This document shows positions 1-9,877 of a DNA stretch of 64,000 nt, in pieces. The stretch spans positions 49,637-113,636 of IMG/VR virus record IMGVR_UViG_3300031673_008942, one strand, 5' to 3'. The notes beneath the pieces are model-generated. The model saw nothing but the letters and a program-made list of their open reading frames with translations. It searched no databases and was not told the DNA's origin. Positions within the stretch are counted from its first letter, which is position 1. Each line of letters begins with the position of its first letter. The DNA comes from a virus. Position numbers and translations under genes: made by a program.

Positions 1-2
1 AT

Positions 3-884
3 GCTCCTAAGAGATTGAGTATTGAAGAGGAGATGGCTAAGAGTCTTCAAGAGGGCAACAAGGATAATAAAGTATCTGCCGCAGGAATTCAAAAATTAGT
101 TGAGGCGGGTACAACTCCCGGTTCTTTGTATACTCATGATGTTACAAGCGAGGGATGGCTTGCTAAAATATATGGCTTTTTAACTCAATCGGGTTCTGGG
201 ACAACCTCCGAGGCTGAAAAAGCTAAGAAGGAAGTTGCAGATTTGAAGTCTAAGGAGCTAAAAAGCCTCTCGCCAGGAGACAAACTACAGAAGATAGTTG
301 CAGATAAGCAGGCCAAAGAAGCAAAAAAACTCTCACCTGGAGAGAAGATTCAGCAACAACTTGGAAAAGCTCAGTTGAAAGAGCGTGAGTTGAGAATGGC
401 TGAAATAAGAAATCCTTTAGCAGGAGGTGGACCTGGTGAGGATATAATGTCTGGGAAAACGTTTAAAGAATTAGGAAAGATTGAGAAAGAATCATTAAAG
501 AAAGATTCAGATAAAAAGGCATTGTTACAAACTCTTGAGAATACAACTACTGGATTGGGGATGACTCCTCTAGCTGAAGGTAATCAGCAAGTAGTTCCTG
601 AATCGAGCAAACTCGCACAGAATGCGGAGCAGGGTAAAAGAGAGGTAATGTCCCAAGAGAAAGTGGCTCAAAATTCCATGCAACCAAAGCCGGGTTTTGC
701 CGCTCCTTCAGGAGATTTAGGCGGAGGAGGGGGCGAGTTGCCTGCTTTAAAAATAACAGGAACCATGGAAGTGAAATTTGATAATCAGATGTTCCGCAAT
801 CAAGTGGTTACGATTGTTGGCGAGTCAATTAATACTGGCGAAATAAGAAAGTCGCTGGAACAATTAGTGGTATTTAAGACATAA
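3..884 (+). CDS. Partial tail-region protein, 5' end outside window
   Basis: The reading frame is open to the left edge (codons GCT CCT AAG AGA before a TTG at 15), and no ribosome binding site precedes the TTG or the ATG at 33, so this is most likely the 3' end of a longer gene. The visible part is Lys/Glu-rich and helical, with two near repeats of K-x-LSPG-x-K (about residues 75-110). A Gly-rich linker follows near residue 235, then a short beta-rich C-terminus. It overlaps the next gene at ATAATGA. The position upstream of hub-like and fibre genes suggests a tail or tape-measure-associated protein, but no family is recognised. Confidence 0.6.
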   Translation, partial: APKRLSIEEEMAKSLQEGNKDNKVSAAGIQKLVEAGTTPGSLYTHDVTSEGWLAKIYGFLTQSGSGTTSEAEKAKKEVADLKSKELKSLSPGDKLQKIVADKQAKEAKKLSPGEKIQQQLGKAQLKERELRMAEIRNPLAGGGPGEDIMSGKTFKELGKIEKESLKKDSDKKALLQTLENTTTGLGMTPLAEGNQQVVPESSKLAQNAEQGKREVMSQEKVAQNSMQPKPGFAAPSGDLGGGGGELPALKITGTMEVKFDNQMFRNQVVTIVGESINTGEIRKSLEQLVVFKT

Positions 885-3415
885 TGAGCAATCCAGTAGC
901 GACAATCGGTAATTCAATTGTAGGACCTTCTGACCCTCAGGTGATTCGGAAGCAGTTCACTCGTATTGTGTATGACCAACAAGATTTCTTTGTCTATGCA
1001 CAAGGAGAATTTGACCCAACTTATACTACATTCGACCCTACCGAGTTGGGTGAGCGATTCTTTATTTTTGTTCCTTTGTTGGATGCCTTGGATGGCAATA
1101 GTCCTGTTAAGCCTGATTTTGTGACTCAGGAGAGTTGGGATGATACGGTTCAGAATTCTGCAAGTGGTTTTGTAACTGCTGTAAACTCGATAATGCCCAA
1201 ATTGATGGTTCCTTCTGAGATTTTGGTTGATAATGGTTTTGATAGTAGTGGGGCATTAAATAGTGTTTTTTGGGCAGAGGTTCAAAAGGGTACAAATGTT
1301 GGAAAAAATCTTTTCAATTGGACGATGACAGATATTAATGGTGGCGGAAGCCCTGGTACAGCATTCTATGAAAACGTTCAGACTGGTGCATTTTGGGGTT
1401 CTCAGTATGTTTCCGTTAAGCAGAAAGATGATGAGACAAATGCCAATACAACTACAGTAGAATTGGTAAATCCTACTGACCCACCTGTTGGTGATTGGTT
1501 GGCATCAGATAGCAGTGATTTGGTTGTAGGAGGGGCGTTTATCTTGATGTTGAATGTAGTCCCTCAAAGACCTGGTACAGCAGACCCTAGCGATGTCCAA
1601 GATAACCCATGGAGCATCAAGCTTGAGTTTGGAGAGGTGACATTGGACTTATCTGAGACTGGAGCTTTAAAGGCTGCTATTGGTGGGTTAGAGGATAATA
1701 CAATTACTGCCAACCTATCGGAGGGTAAGACTAAGGAAGGTCCTCCTCAGCAACAACATATTGATGATAAGTCTCCATTTATTATTCAGGTGTATCCAGT
1801 TTGGAATGGTATTGTGATTCAGAGTGGGGTTCAGGATAGTATTGCCAATGTAAAGCCTGCGAGTGTTTATGTTCCGAAGTTAAAGGCTCCAAGTGTCTTG
1901 AATCCTCCCTATAGCAGTGGTTTTGACCCTACTGCTCCAGCCGAGGTTGAGGTAGGTGTTGGTTCAGGAGCGACATTGGTGACGGTAGATTTTGGCAGTA
2001 CTCTTACGATGACTGCAAAGAATTGTCGTTATGACTTTTCTTATCAGCCTTTATTTTTCAGTAATCAATGTTGGTTTGATGAGTTTTTTGTTGGGTCTGA
2101 TGACCAAGGTGGTGTGGTTTCTTATGCTTATTCTGTTTATCCGATTTGGACTGCAAATGGCACAGCGGCGGTGTTGAGTCCTACTCCTGTGGTTACTCAA
2201 TCGACTTTTTCAGGACCGTTGCCAGATACTTCTTATTTTTATATAAACTGGCGTTTAACAGAGACTGCTCATAGTCGATTTGCTGGTGAGATATTTGGAA
2301 GCATTTTAGAGGTGGCTGAAACTCGTGAGTTCCCCATTAAGAATGGTAATGGTAGTTTTGATTTAACATGGACAGGAGGTACGGCGGGAGACCCTTCCCC
2401 AACGGGTGATTGGGTTGATTACATTCAAAGCATTTCTATCTCTATTACTACGGATGGTAGTAGTGGACAAATAGTTGTTGATAAGTTTGGGGTTGCCGGT
2501 CAGGATGCGATTGCTACTCAAGATATTGGGGCAATTACAATAAGTTGTTCAGGAGCGGAGGGAACCGTTGGAGGTTCTCTTTTCCAAGGATTAGCACAAG
2601 GTATATCTGAAACCAAATCCTCAGATGGGGCGACTTGGACTATCCCTCTTATTGGGTTGGAGAAGAAGCTTGATGATATTGCTTTAATCAATGTTCCATT
2701 TTTTGATGGGGAGAAGCTTTCTACTACTTTTGATTTCATGACTCGTTATGCAGGTATTGTGGATGACCAGAGTGGCTCTCCAAGCGCTGGCTCAATTCAA
2801 CTTTCTGTATCTCAAGATGTTAACGTGGCTCGTTTTGATTGGAAGTCGGGTACGAGTGTGAGAGCGGCCTTAGATGATATTATGGTAGATACTCAGCAGG
2901 GTTTTACGGTTTGGGATGGTAAAGTATTTTTATGGAATTTGGGGACGGATGGTTTGCCGACTTCTTTGGGTCCAGACCAGTCGGGGGCTTATCCTGATAC
3001 AAAGATGGTATTGGAAGACCAGACTCCTGATTTTGATGATGTAAGAAATGAAATTGTAGTAATTGCACTACAAGCGATTTCTGATGGCAAGGGGTCTCAG
3101 ATTGAGGATATCCCAACGATTCCTCGTTTCGAGACTCGTCAAACTACTACTACTCCTGATATTCCATGGGCAAAATCCCTTGTGCAACCATTGCCTGGGT
3201 TTTTAACTCAGTCGGAGATGAGCGATATTGCCGATAGGTTACAGAATGCTACTAAGGCTTACACGATTATTGGTAGAACGACGATTGCGGGAAATGCTGA
3301 TATTAGACCTTATGATAGATGGGGCAGTTTCATTATTTATAGTGTAAGCCATAATATAGATTTCCAGGCAAAGAGTTGGACAACAGATTTAGAATTTAGA
3401 ACATCAACATCATAG
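884..3415 (+). CDS. Large tail/baseplate protein, hub-like C-terminus
   Basis: An 843-residue protein rich in Gly, Ser, Thr and aromatic residues, with no signal peptide or membrane segment. Most of it looks like beta-sandwich repeats, including internal stretches of the W-x-G/D-P type. The last 200 residues (from about KMVLEDQTPDFDD) have the character of a baseplate hub: a helical A-D-R-L-x-x-A-T segment, then GRTTIAGNADIRPYDRW and a closing beta strand, like the C-terminal domains of gp27/late-control-D hubs. This is a resemblance by eye only. It sits between a tail-region gene and a small gene with a clear GAGGTG site, in a run of virion genes. Confidence 0.6.
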   Translation: MSNPVATIGNSIVGPSDPQVIRKQFTRIVYDQQDFFVYAQGEFDPTYTTFDPTELGERFFIFVPLLDALDGNSPVKPDFVTQESWDDTVQNSASGFVTAVNSIMPKLMVPSEILVDNGFDSSGALNSVFWAEVQKGTNVGKNLFNWTMTDINGGGSPGTAFYENVQTGAFWGSQYVSVKQKDDETNANTTTVELVNPTDPPVGDWLASDSSDLVVGGAFILMLNVVPQRPGTADPSDVQDNPWSIKLEFGEVTLDLSETGALKAAIGGLEDNTITANLSEGKTKEGPPQQQHIDDKSPFIIQVYPVWNGIVIQSGVQDSIANVKPASVYVPKLKAPSVLNPPYSSGFDPTAPAEVEVGVGSGATLVTVDFGSTLTMTAKNCRYDFSYQPLFFSNQCWFDEFFVGSDDQGGVVSYAYSVYPIWTANGTAAVLSPTPVVTQSTFSGPLPDTSYFYINWRLTETAHSRFAGEIFGSILEVAETREFPIKNGNGSFDLTWTGGTAGDPSPTGDWVDYIQSISISITTDGSSGQIVVDKFGVAGQDAIATQDIGAITISCSGAEGTVGGSLFQGLAQGISETKSSDGATWTIPLIGLEKKLDDIALINVPFFDGEKLSTTFDFMTRYAGIVDDQSGSPSAGSIQLSVSQDVNVARFDWKSGTSVRAALDDIMVDTQQGFTVWDGKVFLWNLGTDGLPTSLGPDQSGAYPDTKMVLEDQTPDFDDVRNEIVVIALQAISDGKGSQIEDIPTIPRFETRQTTTTPDIPWAKSLVQPLPGFLTQSEMSDIADRLQNATKAYTIIGRTTIAGNADIRPYDRWGSFIIYSVSHNIDFQAKSWTTDLEFRTSTS

Positions 3416-3425
3416 AGGTGATATT

Positions 3426-3620
3426 ATGAGCACATCAAGAACATGGTTTCAAAAAAATGCTAATCAGAATATGACTGCAAATTTGTCAAAGCTTCCGACC
3501 CTAGCAATGACAGGGCATTCCGCAGGTGCCAATCCTAATAATACCAATAAAGACAAGAATGGAAATAATGCTTTTGTGGTCGGTAAAACAGTAGTTGGAG
3601 GAGAGGAGGTTATCGGATGA
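3426..3620 (+). CDS. Small hypothetical protein in tail cluster
   Basis: A 64-residue Asn/Thr/Lys-rich polypeptide of low complexity (N-P-N-N-T-N-K-D-K-N-G-N-N in the middle). A GAGGTG site lies six bases before the ATG, and the gene overlaps the next one by four bases, so it is probably translated. No family is recognised. Its place between two structural-type genes suggests a minor virion component or adaptor. Confidence 0.6.
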   Translation: MSTSRTWFQKNANQNMTANLSKLPTLAMTGHSAGANPNNTNKDKNGNNAFVVGKTVVGGEEVIG

Positions 3621-4525
3621 AAGCTTATAAGCAACGTACAAAATATTTGAACATCCCCGTAGTCGGTCTTGGAGATAGGATAGAGCCTTCCCAAGAATTG
3701 AAGAAGTATCAAATAATTGAAAATATGCTAATTGCCGGAACTCAGGGTGTGCAGTGTGTGGTTTTTGATGATGGTGATTATTCTTTAGAGAAGGAAACTG
3801 ATACAACTTATAAGGTGTCATGCCAGGCAACTGGTACGATGCCATGTGCTATTGGGATGGTTAATGGTGCTTACTTTAACGCTCATAGTAGAATTACATG
3901 GGAAGGTTTGAAGAAAGGTGTTCAGAACTGGCTCTATGTGAGAGGGTATGCTAAGACCTTTGAGGACTGTACTTATATTAAGACAACTTCTTCAATTAGG
4001 GATTTGGGTTCTAAGAAGACTCATTTGTTGATGGCTTATGTTGATTTACGAGAAGAGAGTCCTGTTTTAAATGTGTACCCTGATGGAAAAGTTTATTCTG
4101 ATGATGTGGCACGACATGCTTTGGATAATACTAACCCCCATGGGCGTAAGTTGATTCAAGATGAATTGATTATTAATAAGAATCTTCAGCTTGGGGATGA
4201 GGAGCATACTCCAGTTGTTTCTATTTTTACTGGTGGAGAGAAGAGGGAGTTTGCGATAGATGCGGTTGCATCTGCGGTTTCTTCTTTGGCGGGACAGAGG
4301 GCAATCTTCTTGGATTTTGAGACAGGAGGAACGGAGGGTATCCTGCTCTCGGTTGAAGATGGTTTGAAGGTTATATTTGCTCATCCTCAGGGCCCTTCTT
4401 TTTCTGGAGAATTTACTGTTGGCTATGAAAATTCTGATGAGAAAGTTGATAAGAGTAATGAGGTGATGGTGTATAATAGTGGGGGCACTAAAGAAAAAGC
4501 ACGTATCATGATAATTTGTGGATAA
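3617..4525 (+). CDS. Hypothetical tail-region protein
   Basis: A 302-residue protein with mixed alpha/beta character and no membrane segment, signal peptide or catalytic motif I can name. It begins at an ATGA overlap with the preceding small gene and ends three bases before the collagen-like fibre gene, so it belongs to the same transcription unit. A central stretch reads like a beta-structured binding domain (T-G-T-M-P-C-A-I-G-M-V-N-G-A-Y-F). From its neighbours it is probably a baseplate or fibre-attachment protein. That is inference from position. Confidence 0.55.
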   Translation: MKAYKQRTKYLNIPVVGLGDRIEPSQELKKYQIIENMLIAGTQGVQCVVFDDGDYSLEKETDTTYKVSCQATGTMPCAIGMVNGAYFNAHSRITWEGLKKGVQNWLYVRGYAKTFEDCTYIKTTSSIRDLGSKKTHLLMAYVDLREESPVLNVYPDGKVYSDDVARHALDNTNPHGRKLIQDELIINKNLQLGDEEHTPVVSIFTGGEKREFAIDAVASAVSSLAGQRAIFLDFETGGTEGILLSVEDGLKVIFAHPQGPSFSGEFTVGYENSDEKVDKSNEVMVYNSGGTKEKARIMIICG

Positions 4526-4528
4526 TCT

Positions 4529-7276
4529 ATGGCAAACGATGGTACCGACAAAAAGAATTTAGAATATAATAAATTTTTCCATGTTTCTCGACATATTGAA
4601 CCAGTAATTGTCAAGGACAGGGATGTTGTTGCATTCTGGCCAGATACTGTGTGGTTTGATGCTACGAGTGGAATAAATATTTGGCGTGATTCCACTAAGT
4701 CACGAGTGGTATATTCGGGTACTCCAACAACAATCGAAGAGAGTGAAAGAACATTGATGTGGGGGCGTGTAGGGGAGGGTGGAGATTTGGTTTCGGGGTG
4801 GAGGTGGGTCCCCTATGTTCCAAGCCTAGATGCAGATGAGAATGACCTTCTTCCTCTGAGGGAGGTTTATGCTCCAAGAGTAGTTTATGATAGGACTTCT
4901 AATACTATTCATTTATGGTTTTGGACGAATGTTAAGTATGGTTATAATGGGGATGAGTATGACCCTGACCAGATTTATTATATTGGTGTCCAGGATTACT
5001 TACCTGCGATTAAATCAAAGACGGCTCCAGAAGAGGCGGCCAAGAGGGTGCTTTGCTATGCGGTAGGGCAGTTTGGCCATTACTATATGGAAGGCGGTTT
5101 TGTAAGTGGTTTTCAAGGAGTGCAGGGGAACAAGGGTACTACACAAAATGCTGTAAATGATTTGGTGCCGATTTTCACTCTTCCCAAGATTATTAATAAA
5201 GATACAAGCGGAGGCACAGTTGGGCAGGGGATTATAACTGATGGGTGGTATCTTCCAACGGGTGCTTCAGGAAGCAGTGGGGCAACGGGATGTGATGGGT
5301 GCGAGTATGCTCCATTGTATGAGATTTCATGTGGGGCAGAGACCATTGAATTTTTGGCAGGTGTTTCAAGAGGAACGGAGGGATGTTGGGCAGTTGATGA
5401 GCCAGTTTGTGTAAATGTTCCCAAACCTGAGGGTGTTGATGCAGGGGCATGTTATCCAAAGCAGTTTCAAGGAAAGGTCACAGAGCTTCAACAAAGAACG
5501 GTTGGAGGGAGTCCCTATAATGGGGTTATTGTTAGTTTTGATGGGAATGTAGAATTTGATTGTTGCACTGAATGGGCTAGTGAGTTTGAATATGCCAATG
5601 GTGCAATGGGAATACAAGATGCCTCTAAGTGGACTTTTTGTCATGGGATTTGTCCTCCAGCAGGTCCAACGGGTTTCCAGGGATTTCAAGGCTTCCAGGG
5701 CTTCCAGGGATTTCAGGGTTTTCAGGGATTCCAGGGATTCCAGGGTTTCCAAGGCTTCCAAGGCTTCCAGGGTTTTCAAGGTTTTCAAGGGTTTCAGGGA
5801 CCTCAAGGGAATCAAGGATGGCAGGGACCTTCTGGTGGACCGGTTGGTCCAACGGGGGGTGTCGGAGGAACTGGAATCCAAGGCTTCCAAGGGGCTCAGG
5901 GTTGGCAGGGCGTTCAGGGATTCCAAGGGCCGCAAGGCTTCCAAGGTCCACAGGGTTTTCAAGGTCCACAGGGTTTCCAAGGTCCACAGGGTTTCCAAGG
6001 GCCACAGGGTTTCCAAGGATTTCAAGGACCACAGGGGTTTCAAGGGCCTCAAGGTTTTCAAGGTCTACAGGGTTTCCAAGGTCCACAGGGTTTCCAAGGG
6101 TTTCAAGGACCACAGGGGCTTCAAGGACCTCAAGGGTTTCAAGGACCTCAGGGGTCTCAAGGCGATGAGGGGACAGATGGAACAGACGGAGCTTCGGGGA
6201 GCCAAGGACCTCAGGGGCCACAAGGGGCCGGAGCTATTGGTTCTCAAGTTACATTTACAGTTGTTACAAATACTGATTATACAGACCCTACTTTTAAGCA
6301 AACTAAAAGACAAGTAACTGTTAATGGTATCTTAGGAGCCGAAGCAGAGACTACTGTATTTACGGCTGAGGATTGCGATGATGGACCGGGAGGGGGAGCT
6401 CAAGGTCCTCAAGGTCCGGCTGGGCTTCAGGGTTTTCAAGGTCATAAGGGTGATGATGGGGATGATGGGGATGAAGGTCCTCAAGGCGATGATGGTTCTA
6501 ATGGGACTAATGGTGAAGATGGTGCGACAGGAACAACTGGTCCTCAGGGAGTTCAGGGTTTTCAGGGTTTTCATGGTTTTCAGGGTTTTCAGGGACTTCA
6601 AGGCTATCAAGGCTATCAAGGGTTTCAAGGGTTTCAGGGTGGTCAAGGGTTTCAAGGATTACAGGGTGCAAGCGAATCTGAGCAGACAATTACTTTTGTC
6701 ACTGATAGTGAATTCAATTCAGGCAATGGTTCATTCGTCAATACTTTCAGGCAGATTACCTTTCAGGGAAGTTTGGGTTCAACCGGCTCCGATATTGTTT
6801 TTCAAGCTACGGGCTGTGCTCTTATAATCACTGGGGCTCAAGGATTAGCCGGTTCTGATGGCTCTAATGGAGTGCAGGGAAGCCAAGGTTCTGATGGTTC
6901 TGATGGTTCTGATGGTTCTGATGGAAACCAGGGTTTTCAGGGATTTCAGGGATTTCATGGGGTTCAGGGACCAACAGCTTGTAATATGCCTAAGTTGATT
7001 ACGGCAGGGCATTCTCCTTATAGTGCTCAATTTGGCGAATACTTGCTTGTAGATTCTACCGATAATTTAATAACTGTTAATTTGCCTACTCCAATCGCTG
7101 TTGGGGATTGTCCTCTTATGATGGTAGACCCAACAAGTAGTTGGAAGGTTAATGCGATTAATGTTGGAAGAAATGGTAACACAATCGGAGGTTTGTCTCA
7201 AGATGATACTCTTACGGGGGTTCAATGGACTGAATATGTTCCTGTAAGTACTTCGGATTGGAGGAAGAGAGATTAA
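4529..7276 (+). CDS. Collagen-like tail fibre with G-F-Q triplet repeats
   Basis: A 915-residue protein. Residues 1-378 form a Trp/Tyr-rich globular N-terminal part with clustered cysteines (C-D-G-C). Residues about 379-568 are uninterrupted Gly-X-Y triplets, mostly GFQ and GPQ. A globular insert follows (about 569-619), then triplets (620-713), a second insert resembling the first (V-T-D-S-E-F, then F-Q-A-T-G-C), triplets with GSDGSDG (769-814), and a 100-residue C-terminal head. Collagen-like shafts with terminal heads are well known in phage fibres and trimerise as triple helices. The unusual point is Phe at X and Gln at Y with few prolines in the first block. A glycosyltransferase gene follows two genes downstream. 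Confidence 0.85.
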   Translation: MANDGTDKKNLEYNKFFHVSRHIEPVIVKDRDVVAFWPDTVWFDATSGINIWRDSTKSRVVYSGTPTTIEESERTLMWGRVGEGGDLVSGWRWVPYVPSLDADENDLLPLREVYAPRVVYDRTSNTIHLWFWTNVKYGYNGDEYDPDQIYYIGVQDYLPAIKSKTAPEEAAKRVLCYAVGQFGHYYMEGGFVSGFQGVQGNKGTTQNAVNDLVPIFTLPKIINKDTSGGTVGQGIITDGWYLPTGASGSSGATGCDGCEYAPLYEISCGAETIEFLAGVSRGTEGCWAVDEPVCVNVPKPEGVDAGACYPKQFQGKVTELQQRTVGGSPYNGVIVSFDGNVEFDCCTEWASEFEYANGAMGIQDASKWTFCHGICPPAGPTGFQGFQGFQGFQGFQGFQGFQGFQGFQGFQGFQGFQGFQGFQGPQGNQGWQGPSGGPVGPTGGVGGTGIQGFQGAQGWQGVQGFQGPQGFQGPQGFQGPQGFQGPQGFQGPQGFQGFQGPQGFQGPQGFQGLQGFQGPQGFQGFQGPQGLQGPQGFQGPQGSQGDEGTDGTDGASGSQGPQGPQGAGAIGSQVTFTVVTNTDYTDPTFKQTKRQVTVNGILGAEAETTVFTAEDCDDGPGGGAQGPQGPAGLQGFQGHKGDDGDDGDEGPQGDDGSNGTNGEDGATGTTGPQGVQGFQGFHGFQGFQGLQGYQGYQGFQGFQGGQGFQGLQGASESEQTITFVTDSEFNSGNGSFVNTFRQITFQGSLGSTGSDIVFQATGCALIITGAQGLAGSDGSNGVQGSQGSDGSDGSDGSDGNQGFQGFQGFHGVQGPTACNMPKLITAGHSPYSAQFGEYLLVDSTDNLITVNLPTPIAVGDCPLMMVDPTSSWKVNAINVGRNGNTIGGLSQDDTLTGVQWTEYVPVSTSDWRKRD

Positions 7277-7657
7277 ATGGATTTTTTTGAATCATGGATT
7301 TGTAAGAGTAGGCGAGAATGTAAGAAATGTAGATTGTCTCGTGAGTATAGAATAGATGTAATAAAGAAATTTGATAATCCTGAAGAGATTGATTTTGAAT
7401 GTCCTTTGGGGAAGTCAGCGGATGACTATGCAACAACGTCTAAAATGGCATTTGGAGTGGCACAGGCAGCAGGTCGTACAGTTAAGGCGATTGCAACAGG
7501 AAAAAATGCTGTAGTGAATGATGAAGAAAAAAGAAGAAGACTTTCTATTTGTGGAGAGTGTGAATTTTATAAGAGTGGAAAGTGTGAGGCATGTGGTTGT
7601 TTTGTTAACTTCAAAGCCAGATTGGCAACGGAACATTGTATAAAAGGTAAATGGTAA
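7277..7657 (+). CDS. Small Cys-rich, probably zinc-binding protein
   Basis: A 126-residue protein starting one base after the fibre gene. An N-terminal segment carries C-x7-C-x2-C, and the C-terminal 40 residues read ICGECEFYKSGKCEACGCF followed by a last Cys before G-K-W. Paired CxxC motifs of this kind usually bind zinc, and similar C-terminal modules occur in many phage proteins of unknown role. The middle is Ala/Lys-rich and helical. The stop codon lies inside the GGTAAAA repeat array that leads into the next gene. Confidence 0.6.
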   Translation: MDFFESWICKSRRECKKCRLSREYRIDVIKKFDNPEEIDFECPLGKSADDYATTSKMAFGVAQAAGRTVKAIATGKNAVVNDEEKRRRLSICGECEFYKSGKCEACGCFVNFKARLATEHCIKGKW

Positions 7658-7687
7658 AAGGTAAAAGGTAAAAGGTAAAAGGTAAAA
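7646..7687 (+). repeat. Heptanucleotide array GGTAAAA, six units
   Basis: One GGTAAAT followed by five perfect GGTAAAA units runs without gaps from inside the last codons of the Cys-rich gene to the A of the next ATG. It contains the TAA stop of the upstream gene and fills the whole spacer to the glycosyltransferase. Each unit offers a weak G-rich site, but there is no AAGGAG. Arrays like this change length by slipped-strand replication, so copy number could alter spacing or translation of the downstream gene. Counted directly from the sequence. Confidence 0.85.
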
Positions 7688-9393
7688 TGGGTATATCTGC
7701 ATCAGTTATTGTAAAAAATGAGGAAGAAGTTCTTCCAAGAATGTTGGAATGTGTAAGCAAATGGGCAGATGAAATAGTAATCGTTGATACGGGCTCAACT
7801 GATAGAACCGTAGAGATTGCTCAGGCTCATCCGAAAGTGAGGTTTTTCTATAGTAATTTTTTTAATAAGGATACTGATATTTCTGATTTCCAATTTAATG
7901 TAGCTAAGAATGAAGCCATTGATAGGTGTAGGGAGGATTGGATTTGTTGGTGGGATGCTGATGATTTTATTGATGATGAGAATGCTTTTAAGATAAAGTC
8001 TCTGGCTCAAGGGGCACCAATTGCTCCTTCTTTATATACATTTGAGATGAGGTTTGAAGGGATGATTTTTGAGCATTGTCGTCTTTTTATGAATGGTTAT
8101 AATATTCGATTTGATGAGCATCATTCATGTCATGAATATTTAAATACATTGGGTCATCCTCATCACCATCGACGGGATATTGTGATTCAGCATCGACCTG
8201 GTAAAAATCATAGTAATAGTGCCACAAGGAATCTTAGTATTCTGGAGAAGGATTATTATAAAAGAGGGTATGATGACCAGAGAACATTGTTTTATTTGGC
8301 AAATAGTTATAGGGAAAGCGGTAAGCCGGAGAATGCTATTGGATTTTATGATAAGTATTTGAAGATAAGCCAATGGCCAGAGGAGCGATTTTTTGCGAGA
8401 CTTTATAAGGGCGGTTGTTTCCGAGCTCTTAATAAGCAAGTGGATGCTAGAAGGGAGTATTTACTTTGTTTGATTGAGGATTTTCGTTTTGCGGAGCCTT
8501 ATGCCATGTTGGGGGATATCTCTTTAACGGAGGGGGATTTAAATCGTGCTGAACACTGGTATAAGATGGCCTTGGCAACACCATTCCCTACTGATTCCAG
8601 GCTATTTGCTGTGGGTCAAATGTATGATTCTTATCCCAAGGGGCAATTGGAGTTGGTTTACAAAAAGCGAGGAGATAAGCCTTCTGAACCAAATGTTCCA
8701 AATCCTTATGGAGTGTCTCCGAAAGATAATTCAGTGTCTGATTCTCGCCCTGTGGTGAAATATGACCTTCCTGAGGATAGGCGTGAGATGTTTCTGGCAT
8801 TATCGGCTTTTGAGATATTGAGTGCGTGTAACGGGGTGTTGGTGGAGGTGGTATGTCCTGATGAGTTTTCTAAAGAGATTGCTGAAAGGGCATCATGCGT
8901 GAAGGTCTCTCAAGGAGAGGGCATGAAAGTCGGATTGCCTACAGATTTGAAAGATAAACATGGTGTGGAGTGGATGTGTCGGTCGGCAGGAATGGTGCCG
9001 AAGGGTATAGGTTCATTCTCATTGAATGGTAAATGTGCCCCAACTAAGAATAAGGTAGTAATTCAGCGTGGTCCTCAATGGGGGGAGGAAAATTGGAATC
9101 AATTACGAAATGAATTGCAAGATGTTAATATTGTTGATGTTACTGGTCGAGATGGGAGTTCGGTTGTTCACGAGATGGAGGATGCTCATTTGTTTGTGTG
9201 TGAGGGGGATTGGGGGCAACATTTGTCTAAAGCGATGGGTGTAGATACGGTGGTTCTATGGGGCGATTCTATGCCAGAGCAGAATGGATGGTTTGACCAA
9301 GAGAATATGGTTCATCCAAGAAATGGTAAATTAAATCTTATATCTCCCTCTTCTATAAAAGACTGTATTGAAAGGAGGTTGGATTATGCCTAG
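7687..9393 (+). CDS. Family 2 glycosyltransferase with TPR and GT9-like C-terminus
   Basis: A 568-residue protein. Residues 1-190 are a GT-A domain of the GT2 family: SVIVKNEEEVLPRML at the start, VDTGSTDRT for nucleotide binding, and a W-D-A-D-D metal motif near residue 90. A helical TPR-like part follows (about 200-310: YLANSYRESGKPENAI, then further repeats). The last 230 residues resemble the C-terminal half of GT-B/heptosyltransferase folds (VIQRGPQWGEENW, later FVCEGDWGQHLSKAMGVDTV). The order GT2 then TPR is common in protein or flagellin glycosyltransferases. Its place directly after the collagen-like fibre suggests it may modify that fibre. Confidence 0.8.
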   Translation: MGISASVIVKNEEEVLPRMLECVSKWADEIVIVDTGSTDRTVEIAQAHPKVRFFYSNFFNKDTDISDFQFNVAKNEAIDRCREDWICWWDADDFIDDENAFKIKSLAQGAPIAPSLYTFEMRFEGMIFEHCRLFMNGYNIRFDEHHSCHEYLNTLGHPHHHRRDIVIQHRPGKNHSNSATRNLSILEKDYYKRGYDDQRTLFYLANSYRESGKPENAIGFYDKYLKISQWPEERFFARLYKGGCFRALNKQVDARREYLLCLIEDFRFAEPYAMLGDISLTEGDLNRAEHWYKMALATPFPTDSRLFAVGQMYDSYPKGQLELVYKKRGDKPSEPNVPNPYGVSPKDNSVSDSRPVVKYDLPEDRREMFLALSAFEILSACNGVLVEVVCPDEFSKEIAERASCVKVSQGEGMKVGLPTDLKDKHGVEWMCRSAGMVPKGIGSFSLNGKCAPTKNKVVIQRGPQWGEENWNQLRNELQDVNIVDVTGRDGSSVVHEMEDAHLFVCEGDWGQHLSKAMGVDTVVLWGDSMPEQNGWFDQENMVHPRNGKLNLISPSSIKDCIERRLDYA

Positions 9394-9853
9394 TTTAGCG
9401 TTTTACAATAATACGCCACAGCCAGTGTGTGATTTTATAGGTATTTTGATAGCAGAGACAAAACTTTGTGGAATAATAAATAACTGTTCAAGGAGGCAAC
9501 CGATGCCATATACGCCTATTGATTTATATAAGGACAATGATAGAAGGTTACGAGTTTTCATTAAAGATGGTAATCTGAATGTTGTTGATGTAACGAATGC
9601 TGTTGGAATTTTTACTGTTAAGGATACCAAAGAAGATGCTATCATATTTCAGAAGAGTACTGCGGTTCCATCTGAGGGGGCGATTGGTTCTGGAGATGAG
9701 GGGGAAATGTTTTTCTATATTGTCCCTTCGGACACCACTTCTTTGACTGGGGGAGGTCAATATGTATATGATGTTCAGGTTACATTGGATACGGGATTGG
9801 TCTATACCACGGTAGAGGGTGTTATCAATCTTCTTCAGCCGGTTAATCCTTAA
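9386..9853 (+). CDS. Baseplate/BppU-like virion protein with two possible starts
   Basis: The frame contains two ATGs, each with a near-perfect site. AAAGGAGG stands before 9386 (giving 155 residues) and AAGGAGG before 9503 (giving 116 residues). The shorter form begins MPYTPIDLYKDNDRRLRVFI, which looks like the start of BppU/DUF2479-type baseplate modules: an early D-x-x-R-L-R-V strand, then a F-T-V-K strand near residue 35 of the short form, and a Y-V-Y-D-V-Q-V strand later. The 39-residue extension is Cys-containing and hydrophobic. The first start overlaps the glycosyltransferase gene by eight bases. Function is inferred from strand pattern and context. Confidence 0.55.
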   Translation: MPSLAFYNNTPQPVCDFIGILIAETKLCGIINNCSRRQPMPYTPIDLYKDNDRRLRVFIKDGNLNVVDVTNAVGIFTVKDTKEDAIIFQKSTAVPSEGAIGSGDEGEMFFYIVPSDTTSLTGGGQYVYDVQVTLDTGLVYTTVEGVINLLQPVNP

Positions 9854-9877
9854 ATTTTACTCCAATTGATTAATTTT

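Noticed and set aside
5366-6061. Long antisense ORF of 231 codons over the fibre gene
   Set aside because: It is a Leu/Thr/Pro-rich shadow of the G-F-Q repeats. Repetitive coding DNA often leaves other frames open. No ribosome site or promoter was seen.
5556-6317. Two other-frame + strand ORFs inside the collagen block
   Set aside because: Low-complexity frames (G-F-P/R-V-S repeats) created by the same repeat DNA, without independent signals.
7646-7687. CRISPR-like array
   Set aside because: Heptads are contiguous and without spacers. No cas genes are nearby.
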